A DNA stretch of 64,000 nt from Inia geoffrensis (lineage: Eukaryota; Chordata; Mammalia; Artiodactyla; Iniidae), in the NCBI GenBank assembly GCA_036417435.1, contig CM070899.1:146644237-146708236 (forward strand), written 5' to 3'. A program made the position numbers and the translations under genes. Shown one piece after another: positions 1 through 10,375 of the stretch (positions within the stretch are counted from its first letter, which is position 1; each line of letters begins with the position of its first letter). A model generated the notes under the pieces. That model was not told where the DNA came from and searched no databases. It saw only the letters and a list, made by a program, of their open reading frames with translations.

Positions 1-475
1 AATTATTAGTATTAAAATCTTCAATGATATTATATCTTGATAGAAATAAGTGTTCGCAAGGATGTAGAGAAGGGGGAATGCTTTCACACTGTTGGTGGGA
101 ATATAAATTGGTACAGCCACTCTGGAGAACAGTATGGAGTTGGTCAAAAAAATTAAAAAGGGAACTACCATATGATCTGGGAATTAATTCCACTTCTGGG
201 TATTTATCCAAAGAACAAAGCACTGATTCAAAAAGGTATCTACACCCCATGTTCATTGTGGCATTGTTAAAATAAGCCAAAATATGGAAACAACCTAAGT
301 GTCCATCAATGGATGAATGGATGAAGAAAGTGTGACATTTAGCTATTAAAAAAACGAAATCTTGCTGTTTGTGACAACACGAATGGACCTTGAAGGCATT
401 ATGCTAAGTGAAATAAGTCAGAAAGATAAAAACAAATACTACATGATCTCACTTATATATGGAATCTAAAAAAAC
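1..475 (+). mobile_element. L1 3' end fragment (old)
   Basis: The segment matches the end of L1 ORF2 in the sense direction ('gttggtgggaatataaattgg', 'ggaacaacctaagtgtcc'-like text, then 'ggaatctaaaa'). It is frameshifted and broken by stops; the open frame at 24-275 is the remnant of the ORF2 C-terminus. It is much more diverged than the L1 at 29,718-30,710, so it is an older subfamily. It continues past the left edge of the window. Confidence 0.85.
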
Positions 476-652
476 TAAACAAAACTAAATGAACTGCTCC
501 ATGAGAATCTTTGTACTCTAACTGGATATATTTGTCTCCAGTCATTTTTCCCCATTTTTCCTGAACCTGGAACCCACCATTTTTTCACTCCCATCCCATG
601 GAGAGTGTTCTCACTCAATTTGCCTCCCAAGTGGGACCATAACACCAACTAT

Positions 653-655
<3 letters not shown>

Positions 656-684
<29 letters not shown>
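656..684. repeat. (AC)n microsatellite
   Basis: An uninterrupted run of about 14 AC units followed by impure 'tgcacgcatgcacaca'. It is likely polymorphic. The flanks at 480-655 and 700-1,015 show no recognisable element. Confidence 0.95.
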
Positions 685-686
<2 letters not shown>

Positions 687-1014
687 CACGCATGCACACA
701 CTTCCCTCTTTCCCCTCTGAATACTTTGCACCCAACCCAGGTAGCTGTTCAATGTACCTTTCCCCCAGATATGGCTTTATGACAATCTCCTATTGTTAAA
801 TTAAACTATTATTCGCGACCTCTTGTGCTCTTTCCCTTGTCACAGGACTGTGTCATACTTACCTTCATACCCTCCACAATGCCAACATACAGTGCCTTGC
901 TCATGGCGAGTACTCGATGGATATTCATCTCACGGGTGACTCTGGCTCTGCTGGATTTTGCTTCTCTTTTTTTCAGAGAGGGTCTAGCTGTCTCTGAAGA
1001 GGTAGCTAAAGCTT

Positions 1015-1048
1015 AAAAAAAAAAAGAGAGAGAGCGAGAGAGAGAGAC
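1015..1048. repeat. A-rich/(GA)n simple repeat
   Basis: A poly-A run followed by GA dinucleotides with one 'cg' interruption. Nothing recognisable lies between here and 1,500. Confidence 0.85.
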
Positions 1049-1509
1049 AATTAACTAATGCTTTATGAGTCCGTAGTCTAAAAGAGTAAAAGGCCTGGTG
1101 GTAAAACCTTCACAATAGTAAATCCCTGTTTTCAAAAGTATCCACTGTGTATCTGGAGGCTGGAAGGAAGAGGACTTCAAAAACAGGAGAACAAATTAGG
1201 AAACGAGATCAACAAATACTATAACTACAAACATTTACTCAAACAGGCCCCCTCACTTATCCTAGAGACCAGAAAGGAAATAACTGCTCCCTTTGGAAAA
1301 TAGGATTCCAACTTGGGGAGACGCCCATGGCCTTGACCCAAAGCTCTAGAAGGCCTAAATGTATGCTGTGTCAGAGGCCTTATGCACTAGGGGTGGCCCA
1401 TAAATGGTGAATTAATGAATGTGAGAGAGAGAGAGATTGGCAAATAGTCATTCCAAACAAGTCATAAACTTCCAGATTCTAAACAAGCCAGATTTCCCTA
1501 GAGAATTAT

Positions 1510-1705
1510 AGTAATAATAACCACAAACATGTTCTTTCTATGTGCAAGACATAGCTATAAGTCTTTCCATGTATCAAGTCATTTCATCTGCACAATCTCT
1601 GATGTAGATTATTTTACTATCTTCATTTTGTAAATGAAGAAATTTAAACACAAGAAGCTTAAGTGATTTCACCAAGGTCAGACAGCTAGCAAGCAGTAAA
1701 CCTGG
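1510..1705 (-). mobile_element. MIR SINE (antisense)
   Basis: This reads as the reverse complement of MIR: 'tatgtgcaagacatagct', then 'cattttgtaaatgaagaaa', then 'ggtcagacagctagcaag'. It is diverged, as expected of an ancient mammalian SINE. It lies head-to-head with another MIR just downstream. Confidence 0.85.
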
Positions 1706-1729
1706 GAATGTGGAGGGAGAAACATAGGG

Positions 1730-1885
1730 ACTCAGCTTAGAGAAACTTGGGTTGGAATCTTGGCGCCATCATCTATTAGCTGCGTGAACTTTTGCAAACT
1801 CCCTGAATCACATTTGCCTCACTGGAAAAATCAGATTAATTGTATCTATATCCTAGGGTGGTTGTGAAAGTTGGATGAGTCTTGG
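1730..1885 (+). mobile_element. MIR SINE (sense)
   Basis: Sense MIR core: 'gggttggaatcttgg', 'attagctgcgtgaac', 'cctagggtggttgtgaaa'. It is the opposite orientation to the MIR at 1,510-1,705, so the two form an imperfect inverted pair. Confidence 0.8.
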
Positions 1886-2087
1886 AACTTTGAGTTTCCT
1901 GTAACTGAAGGACTAGCCATTTGGATCAACGCTCCTGCTGAAATAGCCAAGCATGCTGGATAACTTTTCTTTTCATCTGCATAAAAGTATCAAAGAACGG
2001 ACAAAATGGTTTAAAAGAAATACAGGCCTAAATCTAGAAGGAAGCAAGAACCCAGAGAAGTAAGCAGAGCATCAAAATCACTTTTCT

Positions 2088-2311
2088 GGGCTTCCCTGGT
2101 GGCGCAGTGGTTGAGAGTCCACCTGCCGATGCAGGGGACACAGGTTCGTGCCCCGGTCCGGGAAGATCCCACGTGCCGCGGAGCGGCTGGGCCCCTGAGC
2201 CATGGCCACTGAGCCTGTGCGTCCAGAGCCTGTGCTCCACAACGGGAGAGGCCACAACAGTGAGAGGCCCGCGTACACCAAAAATAAAAAAATAATTTAA
2301 AAATTTTTTTA
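2088..2311 (+). mobile_element. CHR-2-type SINE
   Basis: A tRNA-derived SINE starting 'gggcttccctggtggcgcag' and ending in an A-rich tail. A box A-like 'tggcgcagtgg' is present; box B is degraded ('ggttcgtgcc'). It is flanked by a perfect 14-bp TSD, aaaatcacttttct, at 2,074-2,087 and 2,312-2,325. Low divergence and the intact TSD mark a relatively recent, cetacean-lineage insertion. Open frames on both strands here are SINE translations. Confidence 0.95.
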
Positions 2312-2859
2312 AAAATCACTTTTCTTCTGAAGGCGTTTGTTAATCTGGATTATCCAAGCTGTGAAACTGAGCTGTGGTTTTGATGGCTTCTCGGGACAGA
2401 GGACAGAGGTCAAGGCCAGGGATTGCCAGGTCTTCCACAGGTGCTTTTTCAAGGACGCATGAAACAGAAGTAAATGGGCTCCTCCCACAACACCCCCATG
2501 GACTGCAGGGAGTGAGGTCTTGGTGCCAAGCAGAGTCAGGAGAAGAGAGAAAAACAACCTGTCTCTAAGGGGTTGTAACCATGGGCTAGCATTTTTGCAG
2601 AGGCACAGCCTAGGTCTGCATCGCGGGTGTGGTTCAAGAGCTCAAGCTATGAATTTAAAGTGGTACTGCATGAAGAATATGATGAGAAAAGGGGAGCAGG
2701 GATACAGAAAAGTAGGTTGGAAGGCAACGAAGGCAGACACAATTTGTGGGCTGTGCTCCAGGCCCACTGACAGGCTCCCCGTTCCTCACACAAACACCCA
2801 CGCACACCTGCTCATCTCTGCACCAGCTGGGCCTTCCACTGTAGGCATCACGGTCGTCA

Positions 2860-3080
2860 ACAGTATGATCTCTGGAGTTGGATGGCCCAGGTTCAAATCC
2901 TGACTCTGCTACTTCCTGGCTGCGTGACTCTGGATAAGTCACTTAATCTCTCTGTCCATTTTTCTCATCTGAATAAAGGGAATAATTACAAAACCGCCTG
3001 TGGTTTATGGTAAGGATCAGAGAGTTCACGTCTACAGAATGTTAAGAACAGTGTCTGGCATATAGGAAGTAATTATATGG
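2860..3080 (+). mobile_element. MIR SINE (sense)
   Basis: A nearly full-length sense MIR: 'caggttcaaatcctgactct', 'ctggctgcgtgactctgg', 'cacttaatctctctgtcc', 'gtgtctggcatataggaag'. It is among the better preserved MIRs in the window. Confidence 0.9.
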
Positions 3081-3114
3081 TAATGATGATGGTTTTCTGA
3101 AATGATCATTTGCC

Positions 3115-3410
3115 CTTTATTTATTTGGCAAGATTTTATCAATCCTTTACAATTTGGATAATATTACCTGCTCTGTCAGGCCTCTCCTGTCTCAGCATAC
3201 CACACAACTTCACATATACATCTCTCCTGGAGCCCTTATCACACCAATTTGCAATGACTGGTAGACAATTCTGTCTCCCCCATGGCACTATCAGTTACTT
3301 AACGTGGAAAGTAAGTCTTACGTATCATTGCATCCCTAGCTGCTAGTACAGAGCTTGACACATAATAGATGATTAGTTAATATTTGATGAATGAAAGAAC
3401 ATATTGATGA
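3115..3410 (+). mobile_element. L2-like 3' end
   Basis: The text resembles the 3' end of L2: 'gcctctcctgtctcagcat', then 'catccctagctgctagtaca', then 'aatatttgatgaatgaaag'. It is strongly diverged and the left boundary is uncertain. A related piece may follow at 3,515-3,600. Confidence 0.6.
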
Positions 3411-3739
3411 CTTCACCTTGCCTCAGTGCAACAATTTTTCCCATAAGAACAGTTTTTTGAGTTTCCTGTCCCTTGTTCTGCCCTCATTTTAAACAAAAAA
3501 ACCATAAAATTCAGCTTGTTCTCTCACTTGAATTGTTTCTCTGGAATGTAAACTTCTTACGAGCAGCCCCAGTATCTTATCTACTTAATTTAGATCTGCA
3601 TGAGACATAGAGTATCAGGAAAATGACTAAACCACCATAAAAATGGTGTTGGCACACAAATTGGGCCAATGAGTCACGAGATCATGAACTGAGACATGTT
3701 CACAGATTCTTCCTGCTTATGTGGGGATGTGGACTTAAA

Positions 3740-3935
3740 TCAACTTCCTGGCTCTGCTGTATTCATGGATCAGAAGACTGGGATTTATAGTCCCAGATTC
3801 ACGACTTATTTGTTATGTGACTTTGAGCAAAACATATTCTTCCTAAACTTCACTCTTCTCATCTGCTAAGTGGGTTTCATAGTACCTGTCAGATAGTGAT
3901 GTCGTGAAGCCAGTAAGGTGATGCAAGACATGTGA
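3740..3935 (+). mobile_element. MIR SINE (sense, diverged)
   Basis: A diverged sense MIR: 'gactttgagcaaaacat' corresponds to the MIR 'gaccttgggcaa' block and 'cttctcatctgctaag' to its 'cctcatctgtaaa' block. The boundaries are approximate. Confidence 0.7.
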
Positions 3936-4419
3936 AGGGGCTTCATCAATAGCCAAGTGCTTAAAAATTGTAAAAATGGCCGATTGTATTTTTTCTGTGC
4001 TAGAAAATTCCCATTTATATTCTGGGTGGCCAGTTCTCACCCTTCAATGGGTGGCTTTTCTCAGAAGAAGCCTGTGTTATAAACACAACAAAGTCAGTGT
4101 TGTATATCAGTGTTATAAACACAACAAAGCACTTCTCCTGGCAACAAAGAGACCTCATAAAATTTAGAGACCTCTCTGTTTTGAGAGTTTGGCAAATGAC
4201 TGAGCTTGGTTCCAGAGACAACAACTCTGAGGGGAAATGATTGGGGAGCATGTAGGAGAGTTCATGCTTTCCCTATGACCGACTTGCTCTGACACATCCA
4301 TCCACAGCAACAAGTGGAAAGAGGTCGTGGACTGCCGCAGCTGGGCGTCTGAGAGCAGAGGGAAGCCAGCTCTGAATATAAGAGAACAACTTCAGCCAGA
4401 GATTAAAGGCAATCCTTCT

Positions 4420-4693
4420 CGTCCTGCCCCTAGGCTCTTCATGGTAATTGTTTCACTCTTCCTGACTTCCTTCACTCTGTATGACAGACTCTAGGTCCAT
4501 CCACCTCACTACAAATAACTCAGTTTCATTCCTTTTTATGGCTGAGTAATATTCCATTGTATATATGTGCCACATCTTCTTTATCCATTCATCTGTTGAT
4601 GGACACTTAGGTTGCTTCCATGTCCTGGCTATTGTAAGTAGAGCTGCAATGAACATTGTGGTACATGACTCTTTTTGAATTATGGTTTTCTCA
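4420..4693 (-). mobile_element. L1 3' region, inverted 5' half of a twin-primed insertion
   Basis: Antisense L1 ORF2 C-terminus and adjacent 3' region ('ttatggctgagtaatattcc', 'atctgttgatggacacttag'). At its outer edge the L1 text just upstream of the sense half appears in reverse ('gtcctgcccctagg'). It abuts the sense-oriented half at about 4,694, which is the geometry of twin priming. Confidence 0.85.
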
Positions 4694-5033
4694 CAGACCT
4701 ACTAGAGAATGGACTTGAGGACATGGGGAGGGGGAAGGGTAAACTGGGACAAAGTGAGAGAGTGGCATGGACATATATACACTACCAAACGTAAAATAGA
4801 TGGCTGTGGGAAGCAGCCGCATAGCACAGGGAGATCAGCTCGGTGCTTTGTGACCACCTAGAGGGGTGGGATAGGGTGGGTGGGAGGGAGGGAGACGCAA
4901 GAGAGAAGAGATATGGGGATATATGCATATGTATAGCTGATTCACTTTGTTATAAAGCAGAAACTAACATACCATTGTAAAGCAATTATACTCCAATAAA
5001 GATGTTAAAACAAAAACAAACAAACAAAAAATG
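4694..5033 (+). mobile_element. L1 3'UTR and tail, sense half of a twin-primed insertion
   Basis: L1 3'UTR in sense ('gtagagaatgg'-like start, 'gtggcatggacatatataca', 'agctgattcactttgttata', 'ctccaataaagatgtt') ending in an A-rich tail with CAAA repeats. A 9-bp near-perfect duplication, atccttctc (4,412-4,420) and attcttctc (5,034-5,042), brackets the pair of halves. Confidence 0.9.
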
Positions 5034-5042
5034 ATTCTTCTC

Positions 5043-5865
5043 AACCAAGGGGAATCAGACCCTGGGGGGGTGGGAGTGCTGAAGGCATCACAGGGCACCA
5101 CCTCCAAGTCATTAAAGACAAGCCTCTGCGTCCTGAATTTAGTGACATATTTGCTCATCCTCATTACTAGCCTCACCGAACTCTTCCCCGCCCCTTTTAG
5201 AAAGCCGGAGAAATTTCATAACGGAATGAGGCAATTTCATTTTGGCCTTGCCTTGGTCCATTAAGACCATATTCTGCAACTAGGAACCAAGCTGCACATT
5301 TGTGGAATTACAAGATACTAGAACTTGGAAGGAATTTGGAGAACATCAGTTGGAAGCTGAAACCCAGACATGAAGTGATATGTCCATGGGCAAGCTGTGA
5401 GTGGGACCAGAATGCAGGCATCTTCACTTCCAGCCCAGAACTACAGAACTGCATCCTCTCTGCCTCCTGGAGTAGAACCTCGAGAATCCAGATGCTTCCA
5501 TTTGCCAGCTGTGGTCCAGAGAGAAGGTGGATGTAGGTCATAAGTGCAATCTGCTATCTAAACAACCTAGCAACACTGCCAAGGCAATTCATTTTGAAAC
5601 CTGCTACCTAAGTAGGCTGCATGATATCATCATCTGTCTAAAGAAGGTTCCAGTTGTCATTACAATAATTGGAATTGCATCAGCTGCATCAAGCATGAAA
5701 TATATTCACCCACCCGGTTCTCTTCCTCACCAAGCAGACTTTTTCTTCTCTGTAATTTCTTCCAAACAGTCCTAGAGTGTAAAGGAGCTGGGGAAGACAC
5801 CAAGACTTGATGACAGTGCTCTACATCCCAGTTTAACTTCTGTTTAACTGAGGAAAAGGAAAAAA
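5043..5865. other. No recognisable element
   Basis: Apparently single-copy sequence. The short open frames here have no recognisable domain, no flanking splice signals I would trust and no repeat similarity. Confidence 0.5.
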
Positions 5866-5869
5866 TAAA

Positions 5870-6035
5870 GTTAAGTACTTCTCTATGTCAGATGCATTCC
5901 ATTTATCACCTTTAATCCTCACAATAGCCCTCTGAGTTCGATAACTTAGCCACAATTCCCAATTGAGGAAACTGAGGCAGGAGATAAAATAACTTTCTCC
6001 AGGTCACATATTTAGTAAGTGGTAAAGCCATTGTT
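5870..6035 (-). mobile_element. MIR SINE (antisense)
   Basis: Reverse MIR: 'cacctttaatcctcacaat', 'ttgaggaaactgaggcagg', 'ccaggtcacatatttagtaa'. Confidence 0.85.
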
Positions 6036-6252
6036 GAGTCTCTCTGTCTCCAGTGGCACCTGGTCCATCATAATGAAAGTTAATGAACATGGTGTAGTTC
6101 ATATACATGTTTAAACTATTTGTATATATTACTTTATGCATAACAGACAAATACATAAGGTCCATTTCTAGGCAATGATTTGAAAAAGTAATTGCACTTT
6201 GAATACTCAAAAAAAAAGCTAACATACATACAGCCCTCTGTTCCATTGAGTC

Positions 6253-6357
6253 CCATGCCACACGGTTTGCAGGATCTTAGTTCCCCGACCAGGGATTTAA
6301 CCTGCGCCTTCCGCAATGAAAACGCAGGGTCTAACCACTGGACCGCCAGGGAATTCC
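6253..6357 (-). mobile_element. CHR-1-like SINE, first of a stacked pair
   Basis: A short tRNA-derived SINE in reverse: 'gcaggatcttagttccccga', 'ccactggaccgccagggaat'. The 10-bp target ccattgagtc lies on its left at 6,243-6,252, and ccagtgagtc at 6,358-6,367 lies on its right. The right copy is shared with the next SINE. Confidence 0.85.
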
Positions 6358-6371
6358 CCAGTGAGTCTTTT

Positions 6372-6541
6372 TTGTGGCCTCTCCAATTGCGTAACACAGG
6401 CTCCGGACGCGCAGGCTCAGCGGCCATGGCTCACGGACCCAGCCACTCCGCGGCATGTGGGATCTTCCCGGACCTGGGCACGAACCTGTGTCCCCTGCAT
6501 CGGCAGGCGGACTCTCAACCACTGCGCCACCAGGAAGCTCC
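6372..6541 (-). mobile_element. CHR-2 SINE, second of a stacked pair
   Basis: A reverse CHR-2 SINE ('gtggcctctccaattgc', 'ccatggctcacggacccag', 'aaccactgcgccaccagg'). It is flanked by ccagtgagtctttt (6,358-6,371) and ccattgagtctttt (6,542-6,555). It therefore entered the duplicated target of the neighbouring SINE, or the reverse. Confidence 0.9.
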
Positions 6542-6774
6542 CCATTGAGTCTTTTCATGAACCTTCCTACTGAAGAGTGTTTCAAACATTCAAATCACCA
6601 GAAACTTAAAGGTCGAAGATTCTCCATTCGACCATGCTAGAAACACACCTGAATTTAACTTAAATTCTAATCCATTCTGGGCCAGATGAATCTGCCCTTT
6701 GTGCTCTAGAGAAAAACAGCATCCCAACTTCACCAAACTCCAAACGAGTTTAAGATAATAAAAAATTACCATTT

Positions 6775-6859
6775 AGTAAGTGATTACTGTGTGCCAGACA
6801 CTGCACTGAACCTTTTGAATTAATTACCTCCCAGCAATCATAGGAGAGAATTACCATTA
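6775..6859 (-). mobile_element. MIR SINE, left piece (split by a Tigger element)
   Basis: Antisense MIR start: 'agtgattactgtgtgccaga', 'cctcccagcaatcatagg'. The rest resumes at 8,510-8,590 after the Tigger insertion. Confidence 0.7.
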
Positions 6860-7159
6860 CAGGCATACCTTGTTTATTGCCCTTCACTTTATTGCACTTC
6901 ACAGATACTGCATTCTTTACAAGTTGAAGGTTTGTGGCAGCCCTGCGTCAAGCAAGTCTATCGGCACCATTTTTCCAACAGCATTTGCTCACTTCACATC
7001 TCTGTGTCACATTTTGGTAATTCTCACGATATTTCAAACTTTTTCATTATTATTATGATTGCTATGTGATCTGTGATCTTTGCTGTTACTACTGCAAACA
7101 CTTATGACTCACTGAAGGTTCAGATGATGGTTAGCATTTTTTAGCAATAAAGTATTTTT

Positions 7160-7472
7160 ATTTATTTATTTTTGGCCGCATTGGGTCTTCGTTGCTGCAC
7201 ACGGGCTTTCTCTAGTTGCGGTGAGCGGGGGCTACTCTTCATTGCGGTGCGCGGGCTTCTCGTGGTGGCTTCTCTTGCTGCGGAGCACGGACTCTAGGCA
7301 CCTGGGCTCAGTAGTTGTGGCTTGGCGGGCTCTAGAGCACAGGCTCAGTGGTTGTGGCTAGCTGGCTTAGTTGCTCCGCGGCACGTGGGATCTTCCTGGA
7401 CCAGGGCTCGAACCCATGTCCCCTACATTGGCAGGCGGATTCATAACCACTGCGCCACCAGCGAAGTGCCGT
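7160..7472 (-). mobile_element. Long CHR-2-type SINE inside Tigger
   Basis: A reverse CHR-2 of the longer form ('ttggccgcattgggtcttcg', 'ttgcggtgagcgggggctac', 'aaccactgcgccaccag'). It is flanked by a perfect 15-bp TSD, caataaagtattttt, at 7,145-7,159 and 7,473-7,487. The Tigger text is continuous once the SINE and one TSD copy are removed. Confidence 0.95.
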
Positions 7473-7572
7473 CAATAAAGTATTTTTTAATTAAGGCATG
7501 TAATTCTAGTCATAATGCTATTGTTAGTGCTCACACACTAACAGACTACAACATAGTGTAAGCATAACTTTT

Positions 7573-8381
7573 TTTACACGTGTTGATCATTTAATAAAAC
7601 TTTTGATTTGCAATGTTTTCTCAGACTGTCCACCAATGATTTTCTCCTTTTCTTTCTGCTTCTCCAAACTCAAAAAGCATCTGATAAAAGACAATGATAC
7701 GCTTCTCTCACAATTTCTGTCCATATTACCTATAAGAATTAAATCAGTTTCCCAAATCTTAGTTACAATTACCTGTTCAGTGTTTTTCTTCACCACTCAA
7801 TTATAAGCTCCCAGGAATAGCATTTGGTTTTTGTACCACTGTCATATGGTTGGTATCCAAAAAGATCCATTAAATGAGTTATGGATATAGCATATTTTAG
7901 TTACTCATTACATGGAAAAGTTGCTAAGTGAATTTGACTCAGAGAATGAAGAATACTCTCTTCAAGATCACTAAAGCACAATGCAATAACAAAACAAAAC
8001 ACACAGGTTTGCTCTTTATATCCTATGTTGTCTTTGACAAGGCATTTAATATCTTCAAACCTCATTTTCCTAACCTGCAAAATGGGGGAGTACTTTCTCT
8101 GAAAACCTGTGAACATTTTTTCCCAAGATTTTGTCTCTGGTGGGAATCCAAATGATAAATTATTGCTTAAATATTAATAGAACTTTGTCATTCCTTCACG
8201 TGAATAGTCATCTTCTATTGATAAGTAATGATAACAACCTGAGGGTTTTAAGCTCAAAGGGTGGAAGTACAATACATTGTAAGAGGAGAATAGAATGGCA
8301 CCCCACCTAAAATTGAGTTCTGTCCACTTAAATGAGAGGCCCTCTGTGCCCTCTTAAATGATGCTTCAATATCATCACTTA
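7573..8381 (-). mobile_element. Unidentified retrocopy (0.8 kb) inserted in Tigger
   Basis: This block interrupts recognisable Tigger text and is bracketed by a 13-bp direct repeat, aagcataactttt (7,560-7,572 and 8,382-8,394). Read on the minus strand it ends with an ATTAAA signal, about 16 nt of spacer and a short A-run. This is the signature of an L1-mobilised transcript copy or 3'UTR. I do not recognise the body as a known LINE or SINE; a MIR-like patch ('tttgcaggttaggaaaatga' on the minus strand) is present. Short open frames (for example 7,587-7,796 minus) are not convincing genes. Confidence 0.65.
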
Positions 8382-8509
8382 AAGCATAACTTTTATATGC
8401 ACTAGGAAACCAGAAATTCATGTGACTCACTTTATTGCGATATTCGCTTTATTGCGGTGATCTGGAACTGAATCAACAAAATTGTCAACGTTTGCCTGTG
8501 TTCAGATCA

Positions 8510-8590
8510 TCCCTATAGTTGGCTGGCTAAATTACCCAGCAAGTAAGAAACAGAGCCATGCCCATAACCACCATGCTATGATGTCGCCCA
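8510..8590 (-). mobile_element. MIR SINE, right piece
   Basis: 'ttacccagcaagtaagaaac' followed by 'agagccatgcc' continues the antisense MIR interrupted at 6,859. Confidence 0.55.
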
Positions 8591-9540
8591 GCTATAGAGA
8601 ATAGCACAGAGGAAAGTTCTATTCAGAAGCTAACTTCGGCTTGGGAGGTTGAAACTGTAGACCAGTGTCCGGAGACAGAGCCTCACCTTCAGCATCCTCT
8701 GTCCTCACCTGTGAGGGTGGCAGATCCAGTGATCTGCTGCCAACAAGAGGTGGCACCATGACTTGTTCTATGCTGACATACAGCACCTAATGGACCTCTA
8801 GCTCTTGTTCATTGCAACCCTACACAGAGAAAGGTAGCCTTGCCACCTTGTAAGAATTGCTAGGAAGTTCACACTTTCTAGCAATCATGAGACTATGATA
8901 ACAGGGCTGGTGCCCACGTTGTGTGGATGAGAGTTTCAACTCCTCTTCCAACTGGTCAGTCTGGAAAGACTATTTGGATTTGTTTTGGTTACCAGCACTA
9001 GCAACAGGTAATAACACCGACTTGATTGACCTCATGCATTGCCTAAGAACCTCTCGACTTGTTATCTCATTATCTCCATATAATCTTTCCTTCTGTGCAG
9101 ATAAGTCCACATGCAGGAGATTCTTCACTCTTTCTCTGGGCTTCTGCTGGGGCCCCTTCTCCCTGCTGATCTCTGCCCTTAGAAACCTCCCTGACTTTTC
9201 ACACCTAGCTCTGGTCATGCCTTCACTCTACCTTGGCATTTGGCAAACAGGCTATTACTTTGCTCATGGGTGTTTAAAAATAGCCTCTTTTGCATGTTTT
9301 ATTTCTCTTAATTAAGTCAGAAGCTTCTCAAGGACAAGCATCACATATTTTATTTACTTGGTCTCCCACCTCTGACACATAGCATCCTCTCCGTTCATGA
9401 CAGATTGCCCAGCCACCTTTTATTTCCTCTGCCCAGCCTCCGAAATAAGGGAAAACATCACACAAGCAAATAGGGAGGAGAATAGGGCAGAGATCTGGAC
9501 ATTGAGCCTACAGAAAAATAGATAATTCTCTCTGGGCATT
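8591..9540. other. No recognisable element
   Basis: Apparently single-copy sequence. The plus frame at 8,923-9,315 (130 codons) has no recognisable domain, and codon-level conservation cannot be judged from one sequence. Confidence 0.45.
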
Positions 9541-9553
9541 TTCATATGAGTTT

Positions 9554-9771
9554 TTTTTGTTTTGTTTTGTTTTGTTTGTGTGGTATGCGGGCCTCTCACT
9601 GTTGTGGCCTCTCCCATTGCGGAGCACAGGCTCCAGACGCGCAGGCTCAGCGGCCATGGCTCACGGGCCCAGCCGCTCCACGGCATGTGGGATCCTCCTG
9701 GACCGGGGCACGAACCCGCATGCCCTGTATCGGCAGGCGGACTCTCAACCACTGCGCCGCCAGGGAAGCCC
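9554..9771 (-). mobile_element. CHR-2 SINE
   Basis: A reverse CHR-2 with a (GTTTT)n-type tail. A perfect 11-bp TSD, catatgagttt, lies at 9,543-9,553 and 9,772-9,782. Overlapping open frames on both strands are SINE translations. Confidence 0.95.
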
Positions 9772-9849
9772 CATATGAGTTTCTTGATTGCCAATCAGAT
9801 TTCACTTAGGCATTAGTTACTTTCAAAAACAAGCAGACCTAAGACTTAC

Positions 9850-10045
9850 TGAAGACCTCAACGTGCCAGGTTCCTTACATACATTATTTCAGTTATCCTC
9901 GCAACAACTGTAAATAGCAATAAATGTTTCTCTCATTTTGGAGATGAGAAAAATGACTCTGGGATATTAAATAATTTTCCCAAGGCCTTCTGGACTCAAA
10001 ACCCAGTCTAACTCCAAACCCTATGATCTTCCACTCAACCGCACA
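9850..10045 (-). mobile_element. MIR SINE (antisense)
   Basis: 'acgtgccaggttccttacat', 'ttggagatgagaaaaatgac', 'cccaaggccttctgg' follow the reverse MIR order. Confidence 0.8.
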
Positions 10046-10199
10046 GAGCCCCCCGTTGAGCCCCAGGGTTTCCTTGCCTATCCCTCTCATTCCTTTTCTT
10101 TTCACTTGACAGGCTTATCTGTTAAGTTGCATAACATTAACTGAGGAAGAATGATAGTAGCTTCCTGGAAAAAGGGACCAGGAAGAGGAAAAAAGAGCA

Positions 10200-10375
10200 A
10201 ATTTTTCTGAGTCCCCACTGTGTGCCAGGCCATGTGCTAGTTTCTTTATACACATTTATTTACTCTTCTTAGTGAGCTCATTATGCAAACAAGAAAACTG
10301 AAGTTCAGGAAGTCACATGACTTGCCCAGGGTCCCCCAGCAAGGGAGCTGTGGAGTTAAGATCCAGCCCCAGGAC
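10200..10375 (-). mobile_element. MIR SINE (antisense)
   Basis: 'cactgtgtgccaggccatgt', 'caagaaaactgaagttcagg', 'gacttgcccagggtccccc'. Confidence 0.85.

Larger units (their letters stand above)
6860..8498. mobile_element. Tigger1-like DNA transposon (internally deleted, itself interrupted)
   Basis: It begins with the Tigger terminal inverted repeat 'caggcatacc' preceded by TA (6,858-6,859). It ends with the matching terminus 'tgcgatattcgctttattgc' through 'tttgcctg' (8,498). Subterminal Tigger1 text is recognisable ('tatgattgctatgtgatctg', 'tttagcaataaagtattttt'). The transposase region is deleted, so this is a short non-autonomous derivative. Two later insertions interrupt it: a SINE at 7,160-7,472 and a retrocopy at 7,573-8,381. 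The left TA is intact; the right one has mutated to TG. Confidence 0.85.

Noticed and set aside
2011..2319. Recurrent 60-120-codon frames with residues like ADAGDTGSCPGPGRSH near 2,100, 6,400, 9,600, 53,300, 53,700 and 62,300
   Set aside because: They are the same CHR-2 SINE translated at each copy, on both strands, not a gene family.
8923..9315. 130-codon plus-strand frame
   Set aside because: No domain, no Kozak/CpG context and no splice structure; length is compatible with chance over 64 kb.
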